A DNA stretch of 6,674 nucleotides, from positions 1 to 6,674 of the forward strand of contig DSAK01000187.1 of assembly GCA_011372825.1 (NCBI GenBank). The letters are read 5' to 3'. This stretch comes from Campylobacterota bacterium. GTDB taxonomy: Bacteria; Campylobacterota; Campylobacteria; Campylobacterales; Sulfurovaceae. The stretch's first letter is position 1. Each line of letters starts with the position of its first letter. A program made the translations under genes and the position numbers. Shown one piece after another: positions 1 to 6,081 of this stretch. Under the pieces are notes generated by a model, which was not told where the DNA came from, did no database searches, and saw nothing but the letters and a program-made list of their open reading frames with translations.

Positions 1-1038
1 CTTATACACAAAGGGGTTCAGATAGTTGTAGCTACCCCTGGAAGACTAAAGGACTTGTATAAAAAAGGGAAAATAGATATTTTTAATCCTGAAGTTGTTG
101 TACTTGATGAAGCTGATGAGATGCTTGATATGGGCTTTTTGGATGATATTAAAGAGATTTTTGAATATATCCCCCAAAATAGACAAACTCTTCTCTTTTC
201 AGCAACTATGCCAGAGCCTATAAAGGATTTGGCTGAAGACATCTTGTATAAGCCTGAGTTTATCTCTGTTTTGGGCGATTCTGAGACAACAAATAATATT
301 ATCGAGCAACGCTATTATGTTATCCAAGAGAATCAACGAGATGAAGCTATCGTTAAGCTTCTTGAGACTGAAGATACTGATAAATGTATCATTTTTTGTC
401 GTATGAAACGGGAAGTTGATAGGCTCACTGAGCACCTTGAGGCTTTAGGGTTTTTAGCAAAAGGTTTGCATGGCGATATAGAGCAAGATGAAAGAGAGAG
501 TATTATCAAAGCTTACAGAAGGGGCGAAGTGAAGATAATGGTAGCTACCGATGTTGCTGCAAGGGGACTTGATGTAAAAAATGTAAGTCATGTATTTAAT
601 TATCATATACCCTTTGACCCACAAAGTTATGTTCATAGGATAGGACGAACAGGAAGAGCCGGGAAAAGTGGACAAGCAATTACGCTAGTCTCTACAGAAG
701 AGTTTAGAGAGCTTCAAAGGATACAAAAGGAGGTAGGTGCTCAAATGAAGCTAGCTACGATTGCTACTACTCAAGACATCTCCGAAAATGATAGTCTCTT
801 GTTGATTGAGAAGATTATGTCGTTACCACAAAACAAAGAAGCAGAGATGATGATAGCTCGCACAAGCCATATAGATTCATCTATTTTGCTCCAAAAGTTA
901 ATGGGGTATTTTCTCTCTCGGGAGTCATCTGTTAGGCAGATTGGGTACAGTCAAGAGGTAGTTTCAAACATGCTTGATGAGATGCAACAAGGAGAGATTG
1001 CCTCTAAAAAACACATGCGTCAAAAAAAACGAAAATAA
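1..1038 (+). CDS. DEAD-box ATP-dependent RNA helicase, 3' part (5' end outside window)
   Basis: This is an ATP-dependent RNA-unwinding enzyme of the cytoplasm, of the kind used in ribosome assembly, mRNA turnover and cold adaptation. The frame is open from base 1, so 345 residues are visible and the start, Q motif and Walker A motif (motif I) lie upstream. Counting from the first visible residue, the motifs are TPGR (12-15, motif Ib), DEAD (36-39, Walker B), SAT (67-69, motif III), ATDVAARGLD (182-191, motif V) and HRIGRTGR (212-219, motif VI). Motif I cannot be checked, but the rest of the catalytic core is intact. After the core, about 110 residues form a helical tail ending in the basic stretch KKHMRQKKRK, as often found in RNA-binding tails. 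I see no DbpA-type RNA-binding domain. The subfamily (RhlE-, CsdA- or SrmB-like) is undecided, so no symbol is given. The TTG at 55 is an internal leucine codon, not the start. The gene is probably unrelated in function to the oad cluster downstream. Confidence 0.95.
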   Translation, partial: LIHKGVQIVVATPGRLKDLYKKGKIDIFNPEVVVLDEADEMLDMGFLDDIKEIFEYIPQNRQTLLFSATMPEPIKDLAEDILYKPEFISVLGDSETTNNIIEQRYYVIQENQRDEAIVKLLETEDTDKCIIFCRMKREVDRLTEHLEALGFLAKGLHGDIEQDERESIIKAYRRGEVKIMVATDVAARGLDVKNVSHVFNYHIPFDPQSYVHRIGRTGRAGKSGQAITLVSTEEFRELQRIQKEVGAQMKLATIATTQDISENDSLLLIEKIMSLPQNKEAEMMIARTSHIDSSILLQKLMGYFLSRESSVRQIGYSQEVVSNMLDEMQQGEIASKKHMRQKKRK

Positions 1039-1040
1039 TG

Positions 1041-1077
1041 GTAAACTTTAACTTCAAAACAAGTAAAAGTAGTTTAC
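1041..1077 (+). other. Inverted repeat in the helicase-oadG gap (weak terminator or operator candidate)
   Basis: GTAAACT (1041-1047) is the exact reverse complement of AGTTTAC (1071-1077), giving a 7-bp stem around a 23-base loop just after the helicase stop codon. The stem is AT-rich and no T-run follows, so it is a poor intrinsic terminator. It could instead be a protein-binding site, or chance in AT-rich DNA. Its right arm overlaps the candidate -10 element at 1075-1080. Confidence 0.25.
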
Positions 1078-1080
1078 AAT
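1075..1080 (+). promoter_or_regulatory. Possible -10 element for the oadGAB-pckA cluster
   Basis: TACAAT is one base off the TATAAT consensus and lies about 34 bases before the oadG start. No convincing -35 hexamer is seen, which is usual for Campylobacterota housekeeping promoters. The 75-base gap is the only one in the cluster with room for a promoter. This assignment is inferred from position and one hexamer only. Confidence 0.3.
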
Positions 1081-1101
1081 TTCGTTAACAAATTAGCCAC
1101 A

Positions 1102-1108
1102 AGAGGGG
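1102..1108 (+). promoter_or_regulatory. Ribosome binding site of oadG
   Basis: AGAGGGG is a strong Shine-Dalgarno match ending 5 bases before the ATG at 1114, and it supports this start for a very short gene. Confidence 0.7.
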
Positions 1109-1113
1109 TTTAG

Positions 1114-1338
1114 ATGGAGTTACACTTAGTCGAAGAAGCTACAAAGTTTATGCTTCTAGGTATGGGCATTGTGTTTTTGTTTTTGTATATTTTGGTTTTG
1201 CTTATGCAGCTTCAAGCTAAAATTATCAATCGTTTTTTTCCAGAAAAACCTTCAACTCCAGTAGCGCAAAATGACTCTGAAAACAACGCACATATAGCAG
1301 CTATAATCGCAGCTATAGCTGAATACCGCAAACACTAA
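1114..1338 (+). CDS. oadG: Na+-translocating decarboxylase gamma subunit (OadG family)
   Basis: This is the small membrane subunit of the biotin-dependent sodium-pumping decarboxylase. In known complexes it holds the alpha subunit (OadA) to the membrane subunit (OadB) and stabilises the assembly. The 74-residue protein has one hydrophobic segment at about 12-34 (key part MLLGMGIVFLFLYILVLL). A charged and proline-containing stretch follows, then a C-terminal tail rich in Ala and Ile (AAIIAAIAEYRKH, 62-74) that is typical of the family, where this end contacts OadA. The length fits the family (roughly 75-90 residues). Only His60 and His74 lie after the membrane segment, so the C-terminal His cluster described as Zn2+-binding in Klebsiella OadG appears reduced. 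A good Shine-Dalgarno precedes the ATG, and oadA starts 18 bases downstream. The identity rests on the size, the single membrane helix, the tail and the position beside oadA and oadB. Confidence 0.88.
   Translation: MELHLVEEATKFMLLGMGIVFLFLYILVLLMQLQAKIINRFFPEKPSTPVAQNDSENNAHIAAIIAAIAEYRKH
1298..1321 (+). repeat. Short tandem and inverted repeat at the 3' end of oadG
   Basis: GCAGCTATA occurs at 1297-1305 and again at 1309-1317, a 12-base period that encodes the Ala-Ala-Ile pattern of the OadG tail. The same bases form an inverted repeat, CAGCTATA (1298-1305) against TATAGCTG (1314-1321), with an 8-base loop. A transcript hairpin here would lie about 25 bases before the oadA Shine-Dalgarno. 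It may simply reflect the amino-acid pattern. Confidence 0.4.
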
Positions 1339-1356
1339 TCCAAAAAAGGTTAAATA

Positions 1357-3141
1357 ATGGCAAAAAAATATATCGATATAATGGATACTACCTTTAGAGA
1401 TGGGTTTCAATCTGTTTTTGGTGGTCGTGTTTTGATGAACGATTTCCTGCCTGCTGTAGAGGCTGCTAAAAATGCTGGTATTACCCATTTTGAATTTGGC
1501 GGGGGAGCTAGGTTTCAATCTTTGTTTTTTTATCTTCAAGAAAACGCCTTTGATATGATGGATAAATTCCGAGAAATTGTAGGACCAAATGCAAATTTGC
1601 AAGTCCTCTCAAGAGGCATCAATACTGTGATGCTTGATACTGGCAGTAGAGAGATGATAGATTTGTTTGCAAAACTTTTTGCCAAACATGGTACAAGTAC
1701 AGTGCGAAATTTTGATGCACTCAACGATGTAAACAATCTCATCTACAGTGCCGAATGTATCAAAAAGTATGGGATGAATCACGAAGTTGTTGTAACTATC
1801 ATGGATTTACCTCCTGGATGCAAAGGGGCACACGATGTGTCATTTTATGAAAAGACATTACGCAAGATCCTTGATAGCGGGATAGAATTTGATAGTGTTT
1901 GCTTCAAAGATGCTAGTGGAACATCAAATCCACATAAAGTGTTTGAGACAATTGCTATGGCACGCAAATTGTTGGGGGATTCAGTCCATCTTAGGCTCCA
2001 TACTCATGAGACAGCAGGGGTGAGTGTTGCTTCATATTTGGCAGCCTTAGAAGCTGGTGCAAACGGTATAGATATGGCAGCTAGCCCAGTTAGTGGCGGA
2101 ACAAGTCAGCCAGACATCCTTACTATGCTACATGCAACAAAAGGGACTGATTACAACCTTGGAGATTTAGAGATTTCAAAAGTTTTAAAATACGAAGAGG
2201 TTCTCAAAGATTGCTTGAGTGAATACATGATTCCACTTGAGGCGACACAAATATCTCCACTTATTCCATTTTCTCCAATGCCAGGTGGTGCACTAACTGC
2301 CAATACGCAGATGATGCGAGATGCGGGAAATTTAGACAAATTTGATGCTGTGATTGCTGCGATGAAAGAGGTGGTAGAGCGTGGCGGATATGGTACTTCG
2401 GTCACACCTGTGAGCCAATTTTACTGGCAGCAAGCATTTGCTAATGTGATGTTTGGACCGTGGAAGCAAATCGCACCTGGGTATGGCAGAATGGTACTTG
2501 GATATTTTGGAAAAACTCCAGTTGAGGCAGACCCTGAGATAATAGCTCTTGCTAGTGAGCAGTTAGGGCTTGAGCCAACTACTGAAAATCCATTGGATTT
2601 TGCAGATACAGATGAGACTAAAAGTATAGCTTATTGGACGAAGATTCTTGAAGAAGAGGGGCTTAGTGTCTCTGATGAAAATCTATTTATCGCAGCTTCA
2701 TGTGATAAAAAAGGGATAGCGTTCTTAAAAGGTGAGAGTCCTTTGATGGTTCGTAAAAATGAAGCAAACAATTCAAAAGGAGTGCATATGTCAGGGAATT
2801 ATACAGTGATGGTTGATGGGAAAAAGTATAGCGTTCAGGTAGTTGAGGGGGAGGCAGATATCCAAATCAAGCCAGTTGAAACTCAAGTCCCTGCTCAAGT
2901 AGCAACTCAAGAAACAGGTGGAGCTGGCAATATAGAGATACACTCACAAACTCCAGGAAATGTATGGAAAATATTAGTAAATCCAGGAGATAGTGTCAAA
3001 GAGGGTGACAAGATCATGATTTTAGAAGCGATGAAAATGGAGATAGATATCGCAGCTCCACAATCTGGTAAAATTTCTTCAATCAATGTCAATGTTAACG
3101 ACAGTGTTGCAGATGGTCAACTTCTAGCTACAATGGAGTAG
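1357..3141 (+). CDS. oadA: Biotin-dependent carboxyltransferase: oxaloacetate decarboxylase alpha subunit / pyruvate carboxylase subunit B
   Basis: This cytoplasmic catalytic subunit moves CO2 between oxaloacetate/pyruvate and its own biotin. Residues about 3-280 form the carboxyltransferase barrel. By spacing to characterised pyruvate carboxylases, Asp15 (in FRDGFQS), His215 and His217 (LHTHET) are metal ligands, Lys184 (FKDASG) is the carbamylated lysine, Arg86 (SRGIN) binds substrate and Thr350 (SVTP) is the catalytic threonine. All are present. Residues about 290-465 match the conserved second part of the domain. A Gln/Pro/Ala linker (503-524) leads to a biotinyl domain (525-594) with biotin on Lys560 in EAMKM, 34 residues from the end as usual. 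The length of 594 fits OadA. The start is the ATG 7 bases after AAAGG. The N-terminal sequence resembles Campylobacter PycB, which works with a separate biotin carboxylase (PycA); none is encoded here. The flanking oadG and oadB favour the decarboxylase role. Substrate use as malonate or methylmalonyl-CoA is less likely, since this domain is of the pyruvate/oxaloacetate type. Confidence 0.92.
   Translation: MAKKYIDIMDTTFRDGFQSVFGGRVLMNDFLPAVEAAKNAGITHFEFGGGARFQSLFFYLQENAFDMMDKFREIVGPNANLQVLSRGINTVMLDTGSREMIDLFAKLFAKHGTSTVRNFDALNDVNNLIYSAECIKKYGMNHEVVVTIMDLPPGCKGAHDVSFYEKTLRKILDSGIEFDSVCFKDASGTSNPHKVFETIAMARKLLGDSVHLRLHTHETAGVSVASYLAALEAGANGIDMAASPVSGGTSQPDILTMLHATKGTDYNLGDLEISKVLKYEEVLKDCLSEYMIPLEATQISPLIPFSPMPGGALTANTQMMRDAGNLDKFDAVIAAMKEVVERGGYGTSVTPVSQFYWQQAFANVMFGPWKQIAPGYGRMVLGYFGKTPVEADPEIIALASEQLGLEPTTENPLDFADTDETKSIAYWTKILEEEGLSVSDENLFIAASCDKKGIAFLKGESPLMVRKNEANNSKGVHMSGNYTVMVDGKKYSVQVVEGEADIQIKPVETQVPAQVATQETGGAGNIEIHSQTPGNVWKILVNPGDSVKEGDKIMILEAMKMEIDIAAPQSGKISSINVNVNDSVADGQLLATME
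3135..3138 (+). promoter_or_regulatory. oadB ribosome binding site inside the oadA 3' end
   Basis: GGAG overlaps the last Met and Glu codons of oadA and lies 5 bases before the oadB ATG at 3144. The oadA stop TAG (3139-3141) falls between this site and the start. This arrangement points to translational coupling of the two subunits. Confidence 0.6.
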
Positions 3142-3143
3142 TA

Positions 3144-4466
3144 ATGCAGCTAAAATCATTATTTTTTGCTACCATATTTGCCCTTTTTGCAAGTCTTTCC
3201 ACGCTTCAAGCATCAACTTCTGAAAATGTAGCAAATCCTCAAGTTCAACAAGAGTATGAGTCTAAAACTCTAACAGAATTGGTTAGCAGCTTCATGCAAA
3301 GAACGGGTATAGCAGCACTTGCATTTCCAAAAGATGGAGTGACAAATGGTCACGGCGATGTGATGACACACTTTGAGCAATCTCTGGGTCGACTGATAAT
3401 GTTTGTTATCATATTTATTTTGTTTTATCTAGCAATTGCAAAAGGCTTTGAGCCACTATTGCTTATCCCTATCGCTTTTGGTGGACTCTTGGCAAATATA
3501 CCTATAGTCAATATGACAGCAGATGATGGATTTTTGGGAATTATTTATAATCTAGGTATTGCAAATGGATTGTTCCCACTAATTATATTTATGGGTGTTG
3601 GCGCAATGACCGATTTTGGACCACTTCTCTCTAGACCAAAAACAGCACTTTTAGGGGGTGCTGCACAATTTGGTATATTTGGTTCACTAATTGGTGCAGC
3701 AGCACTTTCTCAGTATACAGGAATTGTAGATTTCTCTTTGGAACAATCAGCTGCTATCAGTATCATTGGTGGTGCTGATGGACCTACATCTATTTTTATA
3801 GCAACCGCTCTTGCTCCTGAGCTTTTGGGAGCTATTGCCGTTGCTGCTTACTCTTATATGGCACTAGTACCTGTGATTCAACCACCTATCATGAAAGCTT
3901 TGACCACTGAAGAGGAGCGACAAATCGTTATGAAAACAGGTCGCAATGTTCATAAGCTTGAGAAGCTTTTGTTTCCTTTGATGATATTGATGATGACTGT
4001 ATTTTTCCTGCCGGATGCAGCTCCACTTGTGGGTGCTTTTGCATTGGGTAATTTCGCAAAAGAATCAGGAGTTGTAGATAGACTCTCTAATGAGATGCAA
4101 AATTCACTCGTCAATATAGTGACAATCTTTTTGGGTCTTGGTGTTGGCTCAAAATTAGCATCTGATAAATTTTTAGTTCTTGAGACACTGGGTATAATGG
4201 TTATTGGCTTGGTTGCATTTGCACTTGGCACAGCTATGGGGGTAATCATCGCTAAAATTATGAATAAATTTAGCAATGAACCTATCAACCCACTCATTGG
4301 AGCAGCTGGGGTATCTGCTGTACCTATGGCAGCTAGAGTAGTGAGCAAAGTTGGCTCCGAGGCAAAACCTGGCAATATCTTGTTGATGCATGCTATGGGT
4401 CCAAACGTGGCTGGAGTTATTGGTTCTGCTGTTGCAGCAGGTGTGTTGCTTTCAATTTTTAATTAA
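3144..4466 (+). CDS. oadB: Na+-translocating decarboxylase beta subunit (OadB)
   Basis: This integral inner-membrane subunit decarboxylates carboxybiotin on OadA and couples this to Na+ export. The 440-residue protein is strongly hydrophobic from about residue 84 on. Family signatures are FEPLLLIP (102-109), MGVGAMTDFGPLL, GGADGPT with Asp212, AAYSYMALVPVIQPPIMKAL with Tyr238, and NPLIGAAGVSAVPMAARV with Asn382, Gly386 and Ser391. These correspond, all with the same offset of nine, to Klebsiella residues Asp203, Tyr229, Asn373, Gly377 and Ser382 that mutagenesis linked to Na+ handling. All are kept, so it should be active. The N-terminus is unusual: residues 1-23 look like a cleavable signal peptide (Lys4, a hydrophobic core, then LQA before Ser24), followed by a polar stretch absent from the Klebsiella protein as I recall it. 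The loop after the first conserved helices is much shorter than in Klebsiella. The start is set by GGAG 5 bases upstream and by the 2-base gap after oadA. Confidence 0.95.
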   Translation: MQLKSLFFATIFALFASLSTLQASTSENVANPQVQQEYESKTLTELVSSFMQRTGIAALAFPKDGVTNGHGDVMTHFEQSLGRLIMFVIIFILFYLAIAKGFEPLLLIPIAFGGLLANIPIVNMTADDGFLGIIYNLGIANGLFPLIIFMGVGAMTDFGPLLSRPKTALLGGAAQFGIFGSLIGAAALSQYTGIVDFSLEQSAAISIIGGADGPTSIFIATALAPELLGAIAVAAYSYMALVPVIQPPIMKALTTEEERQIVMKTGRNVHKLEKLLFPLMILMMTVFFLPDAAPLVGAFALGNFAKESGVVDRLSNEMQNSLVNIVTIFLGLGVGSKLASDKFLVLETLGIMVIGLVAFALGTAMGVIIAKIMNKFSNEPINPLIGAAGVSAVPMAARVVSKVGSEAKPGNILLMHAMGPNVAGVIGSAVAAGVLLSIFN

Positions 4467-4467
4467 A

Positions 4468-4473
4468 AGAGGA
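4468..4473 (+). promoter_or_regulatory. Ribosome binding site of pckA
   Basis: AGAGGA is followed 4 bases later by the ATG at 4478. The gap after oadB is only 11 bases, too small for a separate promoter, so pckA is probably read through from the oad genes. Confidence 0.65.
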
Positions 4474-4477
4474 AAAT

Positions 4478-6070
4478 ATGAATTCCAAAATTATCCCAAA
4501 TGGAATAGAAAAACTAGGATTGAAAAATATAGGAAAGGTTTTTTATAACCTTAGTTATGATGAGCTTCAAGCTCATGAAGTCAATCGAAATGAATGTAAG
4601 ATATCTACAACAGGTACAGCTATTTGTGATACAGGCATATTTACAGGTCGCAGTCCTAAAGATAAGTATTTTGTAGATCAGGCTCCATCAAATAAAGAGA
4701 TAGCATGGGGGGAGATAAATAAACAAATCTCAAAAGAGTTTTATGACGATTTGCTTAAAATTACCCTAGATCAACTCTCTGGCAAAGATATCTACATAAC
4801 AGATGTTTTTGCAGGTGCGAGTCTTGATAGTAGAAGAAAAATCCGTTTTATTACAGAAGTGGCATGGCAAGCACATTTTGTCAAAAATATGTTTATAAGA
4901 CCGACACAAAAAGAGTTAGAAGATTTTGAGCCTGATTTTGTTGTCTACAATGCTTGTAAAGCAACAAATATCCGTTATAAAGAGCAGGGTTTGAATTCTG
5001 ATGTTTTTGTTGTTTTTAACATCGAAGATAATGTCTCGATAATAGGTGGCACATGGTATGGTGGAGAGATGAAAAAAGGGATTTTTTCTATGATGAACTA
5101 TTGGTTGCCTCTTGAGGGTAAACTATCCATGCATTGTTCTGCAAATGTTGGCAAAGATGATGACGTTTGTCTCTTTTTTGGATTGTCAGGAACTGGTAAA
5201 ACAACTCTCTCAACAGATCCAAACCGTGCATTGATTGGCGATGATGAGCATGGCTGGGATGAGCATGGTGTATTTAACTTTGAGGGTGGATGTTACGCAA
5301 AAGTAATCAATCTTGACCCTAAAAGTGAACCTGAAATTTTTGGCGCTATTCGCAAAGATGCACTCTTGGAAAATGTAGTTTACGATTCAAGTGGGCTTGT
5401 TGATTATAGCGATAGTTCAAAAACAGAGAATACTCGTGTATCATATCCCATAGAACATATAGAGAATTTCAAAAAAGATTTGCAAGCAGGACACCCTAAG
5501 AATATTATATTTTTAACTGCAGATGCTTTTGGGATACTCCCTCCTGTGAGTAAGCTTACAAAAGAGCAAGCAATGTACTATTTTATGAGCGGATATACAG
5601 CAAAAGTTGCTGGTACTGAGCGGGGTATAACTGAGCCTGTTGCTACTTTTAGTGCATGTTTTGGAGAGGCGTTTTTGCCACTCCATCCAACAAGATATGC
5701 AAAGCTTTTAGGTGAGAAGATAGACAAGCACAATGTAAATGTATATCTTGTAAATACAGGCTGGATTGGTGGTCCATATGGGATTGGAAAGCGAATGAGT
5801 ATCAAAGATACTAGAGCTTGTATAGATGCAATATTAAGTGGGGATATTCTTGAAGCACAATTTGAGACACTTGATGTATTTAATCTCTCTATTCCTACCG
5901 CACTAAAAGGTGTAACCACAGGTGTTCTTAACCCACGCAATGCATGGGAAGACAAAGATGCATATGATAATAAGTTAAGAGAATTAGCAAAAATGTTCAT
6001 AGAAAACTTCCATCGCTATGATAATAACGCTGGAGAGTTTGATTATGCTAGCGCAGGACCTCGTATCTAA
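4478..6070 (+). CDS. pckA: ATP-dependent phosphoenolpyruvate carboxykinase
   Basis: This cytoplasmic enzyme catalyses oxaloacetate + ATP to PEP + CO2 + ADP, the entry step of gluconeogenesis, and is reversible in some anaerobes. The 530-residue length is close to the 540 of E. coli PckA. The ATP-type signatures are complete. FTGRSPKDK contains the substrate-binding Arg58, YGGEMKKGIF holds Lys200, and MHCSANVG holds His219. The P-loop GLSGTGKTT (235-243) carries Lys241, the kinase-2 motif IGDDEHGW holds Asp256, and Lys275 and Arg320 (TENTRVSYP) follow. These map with a constant offset of 13 to E. coli Lys213, His232, Lys254, Asp269, Lys288 and Arg333, so the metal and nucleotide sites are intact. 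C-terminal signatures TAKVAGTERGITEP and NTGWIGGPYGIGKRM are also present. The gene follows oadB by 11 bases and is probably the last of the operon. Its stop codon TAA overlaps that of the convergent antiporter gene. Confidence 0.98.
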   Translation: MNSKIIPNGIEKLGLKNIGKVFYNLSYDELQAHEVNRNECKISTTGTAICDTGIFTGRSPKDKYFVDQAPSNKEIAWGEINKQISKEFYDDLLKITLDQLSGKDIYITDVFAGASLDSRRKIRFITEVAWQAHFVKNMFIRPTQKELEDFEPDFVVYNACKATNIRYKEQGLNSDVFVVFNIEDNVSIIGGTWYGGEMKKGIFSMMNYWLPLEGKLSMHCSANVGKDDDVCLFFGLSGTGKTTLSTDPNRALIGDDEHGWDEHGVFNFEGGCYAKVINLDPKSEPEIFGAIRKDALLENVVYDSSGLVDYSDSSKTENTRVSYPIEHIENFKKDLQAGHPKNIIFLTADAFGILPPVSKLTKEQAMYYFMSGYTAKVAGTERGITEPVATFSACFGEAFLPLHPTRYAKLLGEKIDKHNVNVYLVNTGWIGGPYGIGKRMSIKDTRACIDAILSGDILEAQFETLDVFNLSIPTALKGVTTGVLNPRNAWEDKDAYDNKLRELAKMFIENFHRYDNNAGEFDYASAGPRI

Positions 6071-6081
6071 ATCTGTCCTGC
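6053..6081. terminator. Candidate bidirectional terminator hairpin over the two overlapping stop codons
   Basis: GCAGGAC (6053-6059) is the exact reverse complement of GTCCTGC (6075-6081), a 7-bp GC-rich stem with a 15-base loop that contains both stop codons (TAA of pckA, TAG of the minus-strand gene). Allowing a 2-base bulge adds two outer pairs (6049-6050 with 6082-6083). No strong T-run follows on either strand, only TATATTT on the plus strand, so an intrinsic terminator is plausible but not assured. It is the only hairpin I see where the two convergent transcripts meet. Confidence 0.4.

Noticed and set aside
55..57. TTG at 55 as the start of the helicase gene
   Set aside because: The frame is open upstream and encodes the conserved TPGR motif before it, so the gene is cut by the window edge and this is an internal leucine.
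2881..2918. Three CTCAAG-like copies near the 3' end of oadA
   Set aside because: They encode the Gln/Pro/Ala linker before the biotinyl domain, which is normally low in complexity.
3953..3967. AAGCTT GAG AAGCTT in oadB, a perfect short inverted and direct repeat
   Set aside because: It encodes Lys-Leu-Glu-Lys-Leu in the middle of a conserved gene; the repeated Lys-Leu codons explain it.
5243..5268. 11-base direct repeat GATGAGCATGG, 15 bases apart, in pckA
   Set aside because: It encodes DEHGWDEHG, part of the conserved kinase-2 region of PEP carboxykinase; the reading frame and protein family explain it.
5578..6000. A 140-codon open frame on the minus strand inside pckA, and similar antisense frames in oadA and oadB
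   Set aside because: They lie opposite strongly conserved genes, match no family I recognise and lack a ribosome site of note; they are shadows of the real genes.
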